Assembly: GCA_016717265.1 (NCBI GenBank)
Contig: JADKFX010000001.1
Location: 744,001-808,000 of the forward strand
Direction: 5' to 3'
Length of the DNA stretch: 64,000 nt
Origin: Saprospiraceae bacterium
GTDB taxonomy: Bacteria > Bacteroidota > Bacteroidia > Chitinophagales > Saprospiraceae
The translations under genes and the position numbers were made by a program. Each line of letters opens with the position of its first letter. The first letter of the stretch is position 1. The notes below the pieces were generated by a model that saw only the letters and a program-made list of their open reading frames with translations, made no database searches and was not told the origin of the DNA. This document shows positions 54,224 to 63,048 of this stretch, in pieces.

Positions 54224-54631
54224 TTAATTATTTCTAAATTTGGTCAAACGTATGAATACGAATAAAAAGAATATAAAGAACATCCAATCATTTACGCCAT
54301 AAATAGCGTAAAATATTCCAGCCATTTTATCTTTTGTAAAAACATCTGAAACATTATTATTTAGCATCCATTTTATCCAGCTAAAACCATAGATAAATTT
54401 TTCAACAGCAAAAATGCCAACGAGCCATTTTACATGATGATAATTTTTTGCAACGGATATATAGACTAAGCCCCAAAGAACAATCATTAATAATCCAAAA
54501 TTTGACATCACAACTGGATCAAATTCAGGAATAACAGAATTTGTAAAGAATCTTGAAAAAACGAATACTGTCATATTCATGAATCCAGCTATAACAAACC
54601 CTTTTGAAATTGTTTCACTTTTTATATTCAT
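54224..54631 (-). CDS. Small four-helix membrane protein, unknown function
   Basis: The predicted protein of about 135 residues has four hydrophobic segments (about residues 10-28, 40-60, 67-85 and 108-130). I chose the ATG at 54631 (MNIKSETIS); the frame also allows a TTG two codons upstream. It has no recognisable motif. It is a single gene with a 150-bp gap to the convergent caspase-like gene and 453 bp on its upstream side. Confidence 0.7.
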   Translation of the reverse strand: MNIKSETISKGFVIAGFMNMTVFVFSRFFTNSVIPEFDPVVMSNFGLLMIVLWGLVYISVAKNYHHVKWLVGIFAVEKFIYGFSWIKWMLNNNVSDVFTKDKMAGIFYAIYGVNDWMFFIFFLFVFIRLTKFRNN

Positions 54632-54637
54632 AGTCAA

Positions 54638-55090
54638 TTAAATTTTTGTTTATATTTATTTTATTTACATTAAACCATTGGTTTTTACAATATAACTTCT
54701 ATTTTAAAGTATCAAACTGGCATTAAGTATTCAAATTCAGTATGCTTACTGAATTTATTAAAGCAAGATGGAGTTATTTTATTCATGAATTTTAAATCGA
54801 ATATTTATTTTTATGCAATAAGTTGTATTGTTATACAGGGTATCGGAAATATTTTTGCGAAAATTATTTTTAATTGGTGTAGCATTCTGTATAGATTGAA
54901 TATTTTATTTTTTCACCGTTGATGGCATTCATAATATTTTACAATCGGATTCATTTTAAAGAATAGAGTTCAAATTTAAACAGCTGATTTTGTAGCTACT
55001 TTATTTGTGCATTAAACAAAACAAATGTTTTTTTATACTTTTTAAAAAATAATTAGAATTTAACATCCTTTAACGATAGCTCTAAATTCA
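54638..55090. other. Intergenic region without recognisable gene
   Basis: About 450 bp of very AT-rich DNA lie between the small membrane protein and the M23 peptidase, both transcribed leftward. I see no open frame, repeat or RNA-like fold that I can support. Confidence 0.5.
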
Positions 55091-56008
55091 TTAAAAGCGG
55101 ATGAAGTCTGTGGGATTTACAGGTCGGCCTTTGTACCATAATTCGAAATGTAAATGGGGTCCATTTGTTAAAGTACCTGTATTTCCAATTATGGCAATTG
55201 CTTCTCCGGCTTTGACTCTAGCACCTGTTTTCTTGAGCAAGGCAGAATTGTGTTTATATATACTAACAAGATTATTACCATGCTGAATGGCAATTGTATG
55301 TCCATTTTCAATGGACCAATCTGACTGAATAACGGATCCGGCAAGCATAGATTTGATCGGAGTATTTTTTGCTGCCATAATATCTACTCCTAAATGTCCT
55401 TTTTCGAGATTATAAGCGGCTCCCAGAGGTCCTCGAATTGGGGAAGTAAACTGTAGGTCTTTAAAACTTTCACTATCTGACGATTTAAAATTGGACTTAG
55501 TTTGTTGAAACGAAGGAGTTTGGATTGCCGATTTGGATCGATTTTCCATGGCCTGGTTAGCTTCAAATTCAGCCCGTAAAAGACTATCTTCCTTTACTTT
55601 TGGCATAGGATCTGGTCGTTCTTGCTTAATTTGAATATTTTTAGTGACGTCTGCGCTAGTTTCTGGATTTCCAGTTAGAATGCGTTTTACACTTGAAATA
55701 TAGGTTTCCCGAGCCTGAAGTTCTTCTTCAAGTTTTGTTACTTTTTGTTCTAATTTAATAAAATCGCCCTGTGATCTTATATCGCCATAACCCGGAACAT
55801 ATCGTTTTAAGGGTGTAAAAGCTATCAATAAGAACAGAAATAAGCCTAAAATAAACACTATAGTACTTGCTAAAATGTAAATATTTTGCAGTGTTAAGCG
55901 GTAACTGGCTGTTTCTTCAAAGGATTCTTCATTTCTAATAATAAATAGAAATTGTTTTTCCAAGTGCTCCTTAATCCACTTCTTCTTCTGGTTCCAGTCA
56001 AAAGCCAT
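55091..56008 (-). CDS. M23 family metallopeptidase, membrane-anchored
   Basis: Putative cell-wall endopeptidase of 305 residues. A short cytoplasmic N-terminus (1-45) precedes one membrane segment (about 46-68), then a coiled-coil-like stretch (about 82-112) and a low-complexity linker. The C-terminal LytM/M23 domain (about 190-305) carries the zinc motifs GHLGVDI (HxxxD) and HLHFELW (HxH), so the peptidase site is complete. Similar anchored M23 proteins trim peptidoglycan cross-links during growth and division. It is divergent from the PorW-like gene, with 69 bp between the starts. Confidence 0.9.
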   Translation of the reverse strand: MAFDWNQKKKWIKEHLEKQFLFIIRNEESFEETASYRLTLQNIYILASTIVFILGLFLFLLIAFTPLKRYVPGYGDIRSQGDFIKLEQKVTKLEEELQARETYISSVKRILTGNPETSADVTKNIQIKQERPDPMPKVKEDSLLRAEFEANQAMENRSKSAIQTPSFQQTKSNFKSSDSESFKDLQFTSPIRGPLGAAYNLEKGHLGVDIMAAKNTPIKSMLAGSVIQSDWSIENGHTIAIQHGNNLVSIYKHNSALLKKTGARVKAGEAIAIIGNTGTLTNGPHLHFELWYKGRPVNPTDFIRF

Positions 56009-56032
56009 CCTTAAAAATACTATATTTTATAA

Positions 56033-56040
56033 TAAATTTG
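56033..56040 (+). promoter_or_regulatory. -7 promoter element (TAAATTTG) of the PorW/SprE-like gene
   Basis: TAAATTTG matches TAnnTTTG and ends 37 bp before the ATG at 56078, inside the short divergent gap with the M23 gene. Confidence 0.5.
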
Positions 56041-56077
56041 CGCGATTTTAGTTATTATAGACATTCCTTAGCTTTTC

Positions 56078-58096
56078 ATGAAAATTACAGTCAGAATCCT
56101 ATTTTTAGTAGCCGTATCCAGTGTTTTCTTGTTTGATGCCTGTGTAACTCACCGCAAAAAAGGTCAAACTTCTGCTTTTGGCCAGTTTTATCATAATACC
56201 ACCGCAAAATACAATGGTTATTTCAATGCCAACGAAATAATGCAAGAAAGTATTACGGCTTTAGATCAATCCTATAAAGATAATTTTAATAAGATCCTCC
56301 CAGTTTTTACTTATAATGCCAGTGAAAATACGGATGCGCAGAAACCAAAATTAGACAAGGCTATTGAGAAAGTTTCCAATGTTGTTTTGGCTCACCGGGT
56401 GAGTCATTGGTCAGATGACTGTTATTTAATTTTATGTAAAGCACAGTATATTAAGAAAGATTATGAAACAGCTGAAAGTTCATTTCGCTTTTTTTTGGAT
56501 GAATTTGATCCGCTTAAAAATAAGGTGAGTGCTAAAAAAATAAAAACGAAAACTGCAAAAGAGAAGAAGGAAACTGCTGAAGATGTAAAAAAAGAGCGTA
56601 AAAAAGCTGCCGAGCAAAAAGCAAAGGAGCGTAAGGAAATGCAAAAAGCAAGGGAAAAGGCAAAAAAGAATAAACAAAAATCTAAATCACCACCAACAGA
56701 AGCAAAAAAGGAAACAAGTGTTCCAGAATCAAAAACTAAAACAACCACCAATATAGTTCAGGAAACCAAGAAAGACAATTCAAAAATTACAAATGAAGGG
56801 TCCTGGTTATTTCCACATTATCCGGCATTTTGGGAAGGCGCTATTTGGGCAGGTAAAAATCTTATAGAACGGGGCAAACCTTATGAGGCTGAACAATTAT
56901 TTAAACGGGTGGATAATGATCCGCTGGCTCCTAAATCTTTGAAAGGCGAACTCTACGCTTCTTTTGCAGATTTATATGTTAAAACCGGAAAGTACGAACA
57001 AGCAATTCAGTCTTTAAAATTGGCAATTGATAATACAAAATCAAAAAAAGTAAAATCCAGATACGCTTATATCGTTGGTCAATTATATCAACGAGCAGGA
57101 AGAATTGAATCATCAAATCAATATTTTGCTCAATGCATAAAATGGAAACCTGGTTATGACCTAAGCTTCCATGCAAAAATGAATTTATTTTTAAATGATG
57201 CGACAGAAGGAGCTGCATCTGAACAAGTAATTGCGAATATTCAGAAATTGTTAAAAGATCCAAAGAATAAAGATTATCAAGGGGAACTGTATTATTCCTT
57301 AGCGATCATCAGTTTAAACCAGAACAAAAAAGAACAAGCTGTTGATCAATTTAATTTATCTCTACAATCTCCAAATGTTACCAATTCACAAAAAGCGGAC
57401 TCTTATTCAAAATTAGCAGATTTGTATTTTGATCAACAGGATTATCTTAAAGCAAAATTATATTACGATAGTACTTTAAATGTATTGACCAAAAATGATG
57501 AGCGAAGAGGAAGTATTTCAAGAATTTTAGCAAATCTGGAAGAAATTGCTCAACACCTTCAAAATATTTCTTTACAAGATAGTATGTTGAAAATTGCTGC
57601 TTTATCTGTGAAAGATAAACGAGCTTATGCCATTCAATTAAAAAATGCTAAAAAAGCAAAAGTAGCAGAACCTAATATGGGTAAAGATTTGCGGTCAAAG
57701 TTTATGGAACTTGATGCAGAATCTGCCAATCCTTTTGGACGTGAGTTAGAGAAAAGGCAGGACGCTAAAAAAGCAAACAGTAGCTTTTTTGCATATGACC
57801 AACGTTCCGTTAATAGAGGTCGTTCTGAATTTGAACAGAACTGGGGAAATCGGCCATTAGAAGATAATTGGCGAAGGAAAAATAAAAACTCATTTGCAAT
57901 CAATGAGATTAAAGTGGAGCGAACAGAAGAAGATCAGGATACCCTAGAATCTGATTTAGCACAATTTTTAAGTGGCGTGCCGGATACACCAGAAGAGATT
58001 GCTGAGGCTAAGAAAAAATCTCAGAATCAATGTATGCTATCGGTATACTCTATCGTGAAAAACTTGAAAATTATACAAAATCTACAAGTACTTTAA
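56078..58096 (+). CDS. porW: PorW/SprE-like type IX secretion lipoprotein, N-terminal part (frameshifted)
   Basis: Lipoprotein with a signal peptide ending in a lipobox-like FDAC (Cys at residue 22), a FYHNTTAKYNGYFNANE segment and KVSNVVLAHRVSHWSDDCY, both typical of PorW/SprE proteins needed for type IX secretion and gliding. A Lys/Glu/Ala-rich stretch occupies about residues 155-230, and TPR repeats run from about 260 to 500. The last residues in this frame (from SQNQCMLSV) are out of frame: the conserved protein continues in the +1 frame from the A6 run at 58013-58018, giving the next entry. Full length would be about 970 residues. I see no porX or porY nearby. Confidence 0.82.
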   Translation: MKITVRILFLVAVSSVFLFDACVTHRKKGQTSAFGQFYHNTTAKYNGYFNANEIMQESITALDQSYKDNFNKILPVFTYNASENTDAQKPKLDKAIEKVSNVVLAHRVSHWSDDCYLILCKAQYIKKDYETAESSFRFFLDEFDPLKNKVSAKKIKTKTAKEKKETAEDVKKERKKAAEQKAKERKEMQKAREKAKKNKQKSKSPPTEAKKETSVPESKTKTTTNIVQETKKDNSKITNEGSWLFPHYPAFWEGAIWAGKNLIERGKPYEAEQLFKRVDNDPLAPKSLKGELYASFADLYVKTGKYEQAIQSLKLAIDNTKSKKVKSRYAYIVGQLYQRAGRIESSNQYFAQCIKWKPGYDLSFHAKMNLFLNDATEGAASEQVIANIQKLLKDPKNKDYQGELYYSLAIISLNQNKKEQAVDQFNLSLQSPNVTNSQKADSYSKLADLYFDQQDYLKAKLYYDSTLNVLTKNDERRGSISRILANLEEIAQHLQNISLQDSMLKIAALSVKDKRAYAIQLKNAKKAKVAEPNMGKDLRSKFMELDAESANPFGRELEKRQDAKKANSSFFAYDQRSVNRGRSEFEQNWGNRPLEDNWRRKNKNSFAINEIKVERTEEDQDTLESDLAQFLSGVPDTPEEIAEAKKKSQNQCMLSVYSIVKNLKIIQNLQVL

Positions 58097-58989
58097 AAAA
58101 TTTATTGGATCAATATCCGACAACTGAACGCAAAGCGGATGCACTCTATTATTTATATTTGAATTGTATAGATTTAAAGGATTTAGCCTGTGCTAACTCC
58201 TATAAGGATAAAATTATTTATGAATTTCCAAATAGTCATTATTCAAAAATATTATCAGATCCTGAATATGTAAAAACAATCCTGGCAAAGCGGGATGAAA
58301 TTTCAATTGACTATACCAATGCTTATAATTTATATGCTTCGAATAAATTTAATGAAGCGTTTGAAGCCTTGCAGATTTTAAAGAATAAAATCAGGCCTCC
58401 ACATATTTTGCAGGCAAAAGTGGCCTTGTTAGCAGCTATGTGTCTAGGCAATACCCAAGGGAAGGATGTTTATATAAATGCACTAAGAGATGTTGTTGCA
58501 AATTATCCTTCCACAGCGGAGGAAGTAAAAGCGAAGGAAATTTTGAGATTTCTAAAAGGAGATCAGGATGCATTTATTGAAATCAGCCAAACTGAATTGG
58601 ATAAAACCAATTTTAAAATGGAAGATGATAAATTGCATTTTATTTTAATTGTTATGTATGATCCTCCAGAGAAAGCTGTTGATAAAGCAAAGATTGCAAT
58701 TTCTGATTATCATCAAAATTATCACAAACCTGAAAATTTAAAAATGACCAGTGTGGATCTTGATGTAGATTCCAATCAACCTTTAATTTTAGTTCGCAAA
58801 TTTGATAATAAAGCGGCTGCCATGAAATATTATAATGGTATTCAAAGAAAACCAAAGGAATATATTACAGGATTTGATAATTGGGAAGTATATGCTTTAA
58901 CTCAAAATAATTACAGAGAAATACTTCGTATAAAAACATTAAGTGAGTATAAATCTTTCTTTAAGAAGAATTATCTTGATGGAAATTGA
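58030..58989 (+). CDS. porW: PorW/SprE-like lipoprotein, C-terminal part (frameshifted)
   Basis: This is the continuation of the previous gene. Read upstream in its own frame it gives KISESMYAIGILYREKLENY, a TPR helix that joins directly to EEIAEAKKK of the upstream frame if one A is added to the A6 run at 58013-58018. TPRs continue to about residue 185 of this part, followed by a terminal alpha/beta domain (LHFILIVMYDPPEKAVDKAK to the end) usual for the family. A separate start at 58030 is unlikely because the frame begins inside a repeat. It is one gene split by an indel, not two genes. Confidence 0.82.
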   Translation: MYAIGILYREKLENYTKSTSTLKNLLDQYPTTERKADALYYLYLNCIDLKDLACANSYKDKIIYEFPNSHYSKILSDPEYVKTILAKRDEISIDYTNAYNLYASNKFNEAFEALQILKNKIRPPHILQAKVALLAAMCLGNTQGKDVYINALRDVVANYPSTAEEVKAKEILRFLKGDQDAFIEISQTELDKTNFKMEDDKLHFILIVMYDPPEKAVDKAKIAISDYHQNYHKPENLKMTSVDLDVDSNQPLILVRKFDNKAAAMKYYNGIQRKPKEYITGFDNWEVYALTQNNYREILRIKTLSEYKSFFKKNYLDGN

Positions 58990-59139
58990 TTCGATTTATT
59001 TTTAATCTTTTAATTCAGATTTGATTGAATTGCAATTTCCACTAAACATCTTATTATAGTTGACTTGGGTTCAATAATTTAATATTTCTATAATTCCAAA
59101 TCAGTGTTCATAGCAAGACCCCTTTAATATTTAATTTGA

Positions 59140-59856
59140 TCAAGTAGCGATAGCAAGAGTAGCCATCGATATTTTTACAGATTTTGCTTTCTTCAATACA
59201 GATGCACAAGCTTCTAAAGTAGCTCCAGTAGTTAGAATATCATCGACCAGTAAAATATGTTTTCCTTGGATCTCAGCTGCTTTATTTAATTCAAAGACAG
59301 ACTGCATATTTCGCAGACGTTCTTGTCGGTTTTTCTCGGTTTGAGTAAAAGTTTCTTTTTTGCGTGTTAAGATATTTTCTTTCCAGGGAATATGCATTGA
59401 ACTTGAGAGTCCTTGAGATATCATAGCACTTTGATTATAGCCTCTTTGAATTTGTCGTTTTGGATGGAGTGGAACGGGAATAATCAAATCGACGGATCTA
59501 TAAGGTTCAAAATCTCTTAAAAGCATTCCATAAAATGCACCTAAGCGCAAACCAATATCAGCACGATTTTTATATTTAAGCAATTGAATGGCTTGTTGAA
59601 ATCTACCACCTTTGATGTAATAATATAATGCTGCACCAGATTCCAGTTCAGTTCTACCCATAAAATGAGCAGTAAATTCATTTTCTTTATGCTTATACAT
59701 TCCAGTAGGATGCAATTGGTATTGACAATCCATACAATACAATTCTGTGGCAGAATGGGTGCGATGACCACAAACGATGCAAAGTACAGGATAGAATATA
59801 TCTAAAATTCGCTCCCAATAAAAAAGCAAGTCCTTCCGGAGTTTAAAGGTGTCCAT
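59140..59856 (-). CDS. comF: ComF family phosphoribosyltransferase-like protein
   Basis: This 238-residue cytoplasmic protein has an N-terminal zinc-finger-like segment with two CxxC pairs (CIVCG and CMDCQ) and a C-terminal PRTase domain with the PRPP-binding loop LLVDDILTTGATLEAC. In naturally competent bacteria ComF acts in DNA uptake or processing; in Bacteroidota its role is less clear. Length and order of parts are normal. Confidence 0.88.
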   Translation of the reverse strand: MDTFKLRKDLLFYWERILDIFYPVLCIVCGHRTHSATELYCMDCQYQLHPTGMYKHKENEFTAHFMGRTELESGAALYYYIKGGRFQQAIQLLKYKNRADIGLRLGAFYGMLLRDFEPYRSVDLIIPVPLHPKRQIQRGYNQSAMISQGLSSSMHIPWKENILTRKKETFTQTEKNRQERLRNMQSVFELNKAAEIQGKHILLVDDILTTGATLEACASVLKKAKSVKISMATLAIAT

Positions 59857-59870
59857 AGTTGTTCTCCCAA

Positions 59871-59878
59871 CAAAAATA
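59871..59878 (-). promoter_or_regulatory. -7 promoter element (TATTTTTG) of comF
   Basis: The minus strand reads TATTTTTG, matching TAnnTTTG, 14 bp before the comF start. Confidence 0.4.
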
Positions 59879-59945
59879 AAGAAGTTGTGGAATTTTACCA
59901 GGAATTTATGTGAGTTGGTGAGAAAGCGCAGTTATTTTTTAAGAC

Positions 59946-59976
59946 AAAAAAAAATCCCGGCCAAAATTGACCGGGA
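59946..59976 (-). terminator. Rho-independent terminator downstream of the HtrA gene
   Basis: On the minus strand TCCCGG and CCGGGA pair, with an inner TCA/TTG-type extension, around a short AT loop, followed directly by nine T residues (plus-strand A run 59946-59954). It lies 59 bp after the HtrA stop at 60035 and insulates it from comF. It is the clearest terminator in the window. Confidence 0.85.
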
Positions 59977-60034
59977 CCTTCAAACAAAACGAAAAACCAA
60001 CTTTATAGAAAGCTACAAATGGCTACTATACAAT

Positions 60035-61249
60035 TTATATCATTTTTTTAATTTTGACGGGTATCTCTTTAGGTTGACCATCTCGGATGATCTTGGTGTA
60101 AAGTGTCTCGCCAATCTTGGTCAAAGCTACAACTTTTTGTAAATCCTCCACAGTTTTTATCGGTTTATTATTTATTTCTATGATAATATCATTAGGTAAT
60201 AATCCGGCAAATTTTGCAGACCCTTTGTCTTCAAGTTCTGTAATTAGAACGCCATTATTTATATTTAAGTTCATTTCTTTCTTTAATTCTTCATCAACAT
60301 TTACAACCCCTACTCCAAACCGTCCTCTATCAAATGAACCATGATCAATTAATTCCTGAATTATTTTACGCATCAGATTTGAAGGAATTGCAAAAGAATA
60401 TCCGGCATAATATCCTGTTTTTGAAGCAATCGCTGAGTTAATGCCTACCAATCTACCCATGACATCTACCAAAGCGCCTCCACTATTGCCTGGATTGACT
60501 GCAGCGTCTGTTTGAAGATATTCTTCAATACCCTGTATTGGACGATTATTTTGCATTCCATATGGATTATAATATTCACTATCTTCTTGATTATCAAGTA
60601 AATTTAAATCACGTCCTTTTGCACTTATAATACCTGCGGTAACAGTTGATGTTAAATATCCAAATGGATTTCCAACTGCCAATACCCATTCACCTACTTT
60701 GATCGCATCGGAATTTGCAAGCGGAAGTACCAGTAAATTGCTTGCTTCAATTTTTAATACCGCTAAATCTGTTCTTGGGTCAGTACCAATTTTTTTTGCT
60801 TTAAATTTTCTGCCATCTTTCAAAATAACTTCTACATCGTCTGCAAATTCAACCACATGATTATTTGTAACGATATATCCATCATTAGAATAAATAACAC
60901 CACTACCGCTCCCTTTTTTCTGTTGTTGGTAAGGATTTAAAAATCCAAAACCTCGAAGTTCAAATTCCCTAAAAAAAGGATGATTTCCAAAAGGGTTGTT
61001 TTCCTCCATTTTTTGCCTTGCCAGCTTTTCACTTTCCTGAGCGTTAATCTGGACCACTACATTGAGTGCTTTTTCAGCGGCAATTGAAAAATCTGGACCT
61101 ACAGTAACAGGAATTGCTTCATTAACTTGATGTGTATAACTGCGATCGGAGATGGAATGGGTCGTATTGGAATGATACCATAAAAAACTTCCCAAAACCA
61201 AAGCTCCTCCTGCAATACCCGGAAGTAAATTAGAGATGAAATTTTTCAT
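60035..61249 (-). CDS. degQ: HtrA/DegP-like periplasmic serine protease
   Basis: Envelope quality-control protease of 404 residues. An N-terminal membrane segment or uncleaved signal (about 8-26) is followed by a trypsin-like domain with the full triad: His131 (VTNNHVVEF), Asp161 (RTDLAVLKIE) and Ser256 (NPGNSGGAL). One PDZ domain occupies about residues 300-395. A single PDZ is fewer than E. coli DegP (two) and closer to DegS in layout, while the Met/Glu-rich insert before the protease domain is common in Bacteroidota Do proteases. The symbol is a family label. A TAnnTTTG element lies upstream and a strong terminator downstream, so it is a single-gene unit. Confidence 0.9.
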   Translation of the reverse strand: MKNFISNLLPGIAGGALVLGSFLWYHSNTTHSISDRSYTHQVNEAIPVTVGPDFSIAAEKALNVVVQINAQESEKLARQKMEENNPFGNHPFFREFELRGFGFLNPYQQQKKGSGSGVIYSNDGYIVTNNHVVEFADDVEVILKDGRKFKAKKIGTDPRTDLAVLKIEASNLLVLPLANSDAIKVGEWVLAVGNPFGYLTSTVTAGIISAKGRDLNLLDNQEDSEYYNPYGMQNNRPIQGIEEYLQTDAAVNPGNSGGALVDVMGRLVGINSAIASKTGYYAGYSFAIPSNLMRKIIQELIDHGSFDRGRFGVGVVNVDEELKKEMNLNINNGVLITELEDKGSAKFAGLLPNDIIIEINNKPIKTVEDLQKVVALTKIGETLYTKIIRDGQPKEIPVKIKKMI

Positions 61250-61269
61250 AGATTTTTTATTTTAGATAA

Positions 61270-61277
61270 CAAATTTA
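61270..61277 (-). promoter_or_regulatory. -7 promoter element (TAAATTTG) of the HtrA gene
   Basis: The minus strand reads TAAATTTG, matching TAnnTTTG, 20 bp before the HtrA start. Confidence 0.4.
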
Positions 61278-61415
61278 AAACGGCTTGTTCGAACTTAGAA
61301 TGCAATCAAATTTGAGTTTAACATGGATTTAACTATTGCGGTTGAATAGGCATCAGCCGACAAGGAGGATATTCTTAAATACATATAATAAATTTTAATA
61401 ATTTATAAAATGTTG

Positions 61416-61423
61416 TATCTTTG
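61416..61423 (+). promoter_or_regulatory. -7 promoter element (TATCTTTG) of the SPOR gene
   Basis: TATCTTTG is a perfect TAnnTTTG match, ending 24 bp before the ATG of the SPOR gene. It would drive SPOR and the SRAP gene together. Confidence 0.55.
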
Positions 61424-61447
61424 TTCTTAGATTAAAAATTAGCCATA

Positions 61448-62230
61448 ATGAAAAACTTAATTCGAATTCTTTTATACCTTCTATTGGTACTCCTGGTAGT
61501 TGCCATTGCATATATGATTTATAAACGCAGTAAAACACCCGTTGACGACATTCCGCCAACTTCAGAAATGACCGATAGTTTGTTTATGGATCAACATCAG
61601 CACAATCAAACAGCCCTCACATCGGAAGATAGTATGGTATTAGATCTGACCGGACAATTGCCAGATAAAGTAGGCGCTCCTGCTGAAAATCAATCGAATA
61701 CACAAGGCGAATCTGTGAATTCTACGAACAATATGCCTTCAAAAGGAACGATCGATTACAGTAAGCCAGTTCCTGCTACAGAGCAATCTGCTGCGGTAAA
61801 TACGAATCCAAAAGCCCAGAAAGTATCAGAAAAAGTGAGCAGTCCGAAAGCAGAAACCAGTACCTCAAATAAAACAGCATCGACAACTAAAAATCGTCCG
61901 TCTTCTAGCACAAAACCGGCAACAGCTGCAAAAACTTCCATGAAACCTGCTGAAAAGAAGGCAGATACAAAAAAGCCAATTGCAAAGCCTGCAGCAAGTT
62001 CTACTAACGGATTTTATGTAATTTCAGGAAGCTTTATTGTTCCGGCACATGCTGATGATCAGGTAAAGAAGTTAAAAAAGATGGGATATACTACTGCAAT
62101 GAAAAAAGTATTCGGATCGTCTGAATATTATTCTGCAGTTGTTGGTACTTATAACAGTCGCCAGGATGCTGAAAAAATAGTTAATAAACTAACTGGAAAA
62201 GGCGAAAAAGCATTTTTAAAAGCAAAGTAA
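61448..62230 (+). CDS. SPOR domain membrane protein
   Basis: This 260-residue protein has one N-terminal membrane segment (about residues 6-25), a long Ser/Thr/Lys/Ala-rich linker (about 35-185) and a C-terminal SPOR domain (about 186-260, GFYVISGSFIVPAHADDQ to KAFLKAK). SPOR domains bind denuded glycan strands at division sites. The plan resembles FtsN-like cell-division proteins, but short single-pass SPOR proteins of this kind are numerous in Bacteroidota. The SRAP gene follows after 19 bp. Confidence 0.88.
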   Translation: MKNLIRILLYLLLVLLVVAIAYMIYKRSKTPVDDIPPTSEMTDSLFMDQHQHNQTALTSEDSMVLDLTGQLPDKVGAPAENQSNTQGESVNSTNNMPSKGTIDYSKPVPATEQSAAVNTNPKAQKVSEKVSSPKAETSTSNKTASTTKNRPSSSTKPATAAKTSMKPAEKKADTKKPIAKPAASSTNGFYVISGSFIVPAHADDQVKKLKKMGYTTAMKKVFGSSEYYSAVVGTYNSRQDAEKIVNKLTGKGEKAFLKAK

Positions 62231-62249
62231 TTTATATTATTCGATTGCT

Positions 62250-62927
62250 ATGTGCGGCAGGGGTTCGCTAACAAAAGTTGAATCCGAACTGGAAGAACGT
62301 TTTAATGCTACGTTTTATTCAGAAGATCTGGAAAGGTATAACCCACTTCCAAGTTTTAATATTGCACCAACACATTTTCACCCTGTTATTCCTCAGGAAG
62401 ATGTACTTCATTTTCAGTATTACAAATGGGGATTAATTCCATTTTGGGCAAAGGATCAAAGCATTGGAAGTAAAATGATCAATGCTCGTATCGAAGGATT
62501 ATTAGAGAAACCATTTTTTAAATCTGGTTTACAAAAGCGTCGTTGCCTGGTGCCGATGGATGGATTTTATGAATGGCAAAAAACGAATGGAAAACAAAAA
62601 ATTCCATTGCGTATTGGAGTTAAAAACCAGGAAATATTTTCTATTGCAGGTTTATATGACAATTGGAAAGATCCGAATGGTAATATTATTCGAAGTTTTA
62701 CAATAATTACACAAGCTGCAAATCAATTCATGTCCACTATCCATGATCGGATGCCCTCAATTTTATTACCTGAAGATGAAAAGAACTGGTTGGAAGAGGA
62801 CTTGTCTATTGAACAATCCATGGCATTGTTACAAGCTTATCCCAATGAATGGATGACTGCTTACGAAGTTTCGGATGCCGTCAACAATGTGCGTAATAAT
62901 GATAAAACCCTGATTTTGCCACGCTAA
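62250..62927 (+). CDS. SRAP family abasic-site processing protein (YedK/HMCES-like)
   Basis: This 225-residue cytoplasmic protein forms a protective thiazolidine crosslink with abasic sites in single-stranded DNA. After Met removal the catalytic Cys2 is N-terminal (MCGRGSLTK). The conserved FNIAPT, INARIEGLLEKPFF, RRCLVPMDGFYEW and IHDRMPSIL blocks hold the Asn, Glu and His of the active site. Length and motifs are standard for SOS response-associated peptidase (SRAP) proteins. No SOS box was recognised upstream; it appears to be read from the SPOR promoter. Confidence 0.93.
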   Translation: MCGRGSLTKVESELEERFNATFYSEDLERYNPLPSFNIAPTHFHPVIPQEDVLHFQYYKWGLIPFWAKDQSIGSKMINARIEGLLEKPFFKSGLQKRRCLVPMDGFYEWQKTNGKQKIPLRIGVKNQEIFSIAGLYDNWKDPNGNIIRSFTIITQAANQFMSTIHDRMPSILLPEDEKNWLEEDLSIEQSMALLQAYPNEWMTAYEVSDAVNNVRNNDKTLILPR

Positions 62928-63048
62928 AGCTTAGCTCGTTTTATTAAATTTATTAAATAAATATATTATTAACATTACTTTTATATTGCAGTGCTATTTG
63001 TATTGTAAATAAATATTCTTCATTTTTCTATTCGTAAAAGACGTTATT

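Noticed and set aside
56461..56751. Long minus-strand frames opposite the Lys-rich part of the PorW-like gene
   Set aside because: Their Phe/Leu/Ser-rich sequence is simply the complement of AAA/AAG-rich codons in the real gene.
59849..60142. 97-codon plus-strand frame between comF and the HtrA gene
   Set aside because: It overlaps the HtrA 3' end, crosses the intrinsic terminator hairpin and has no family resemblance, so it is a chance frame.
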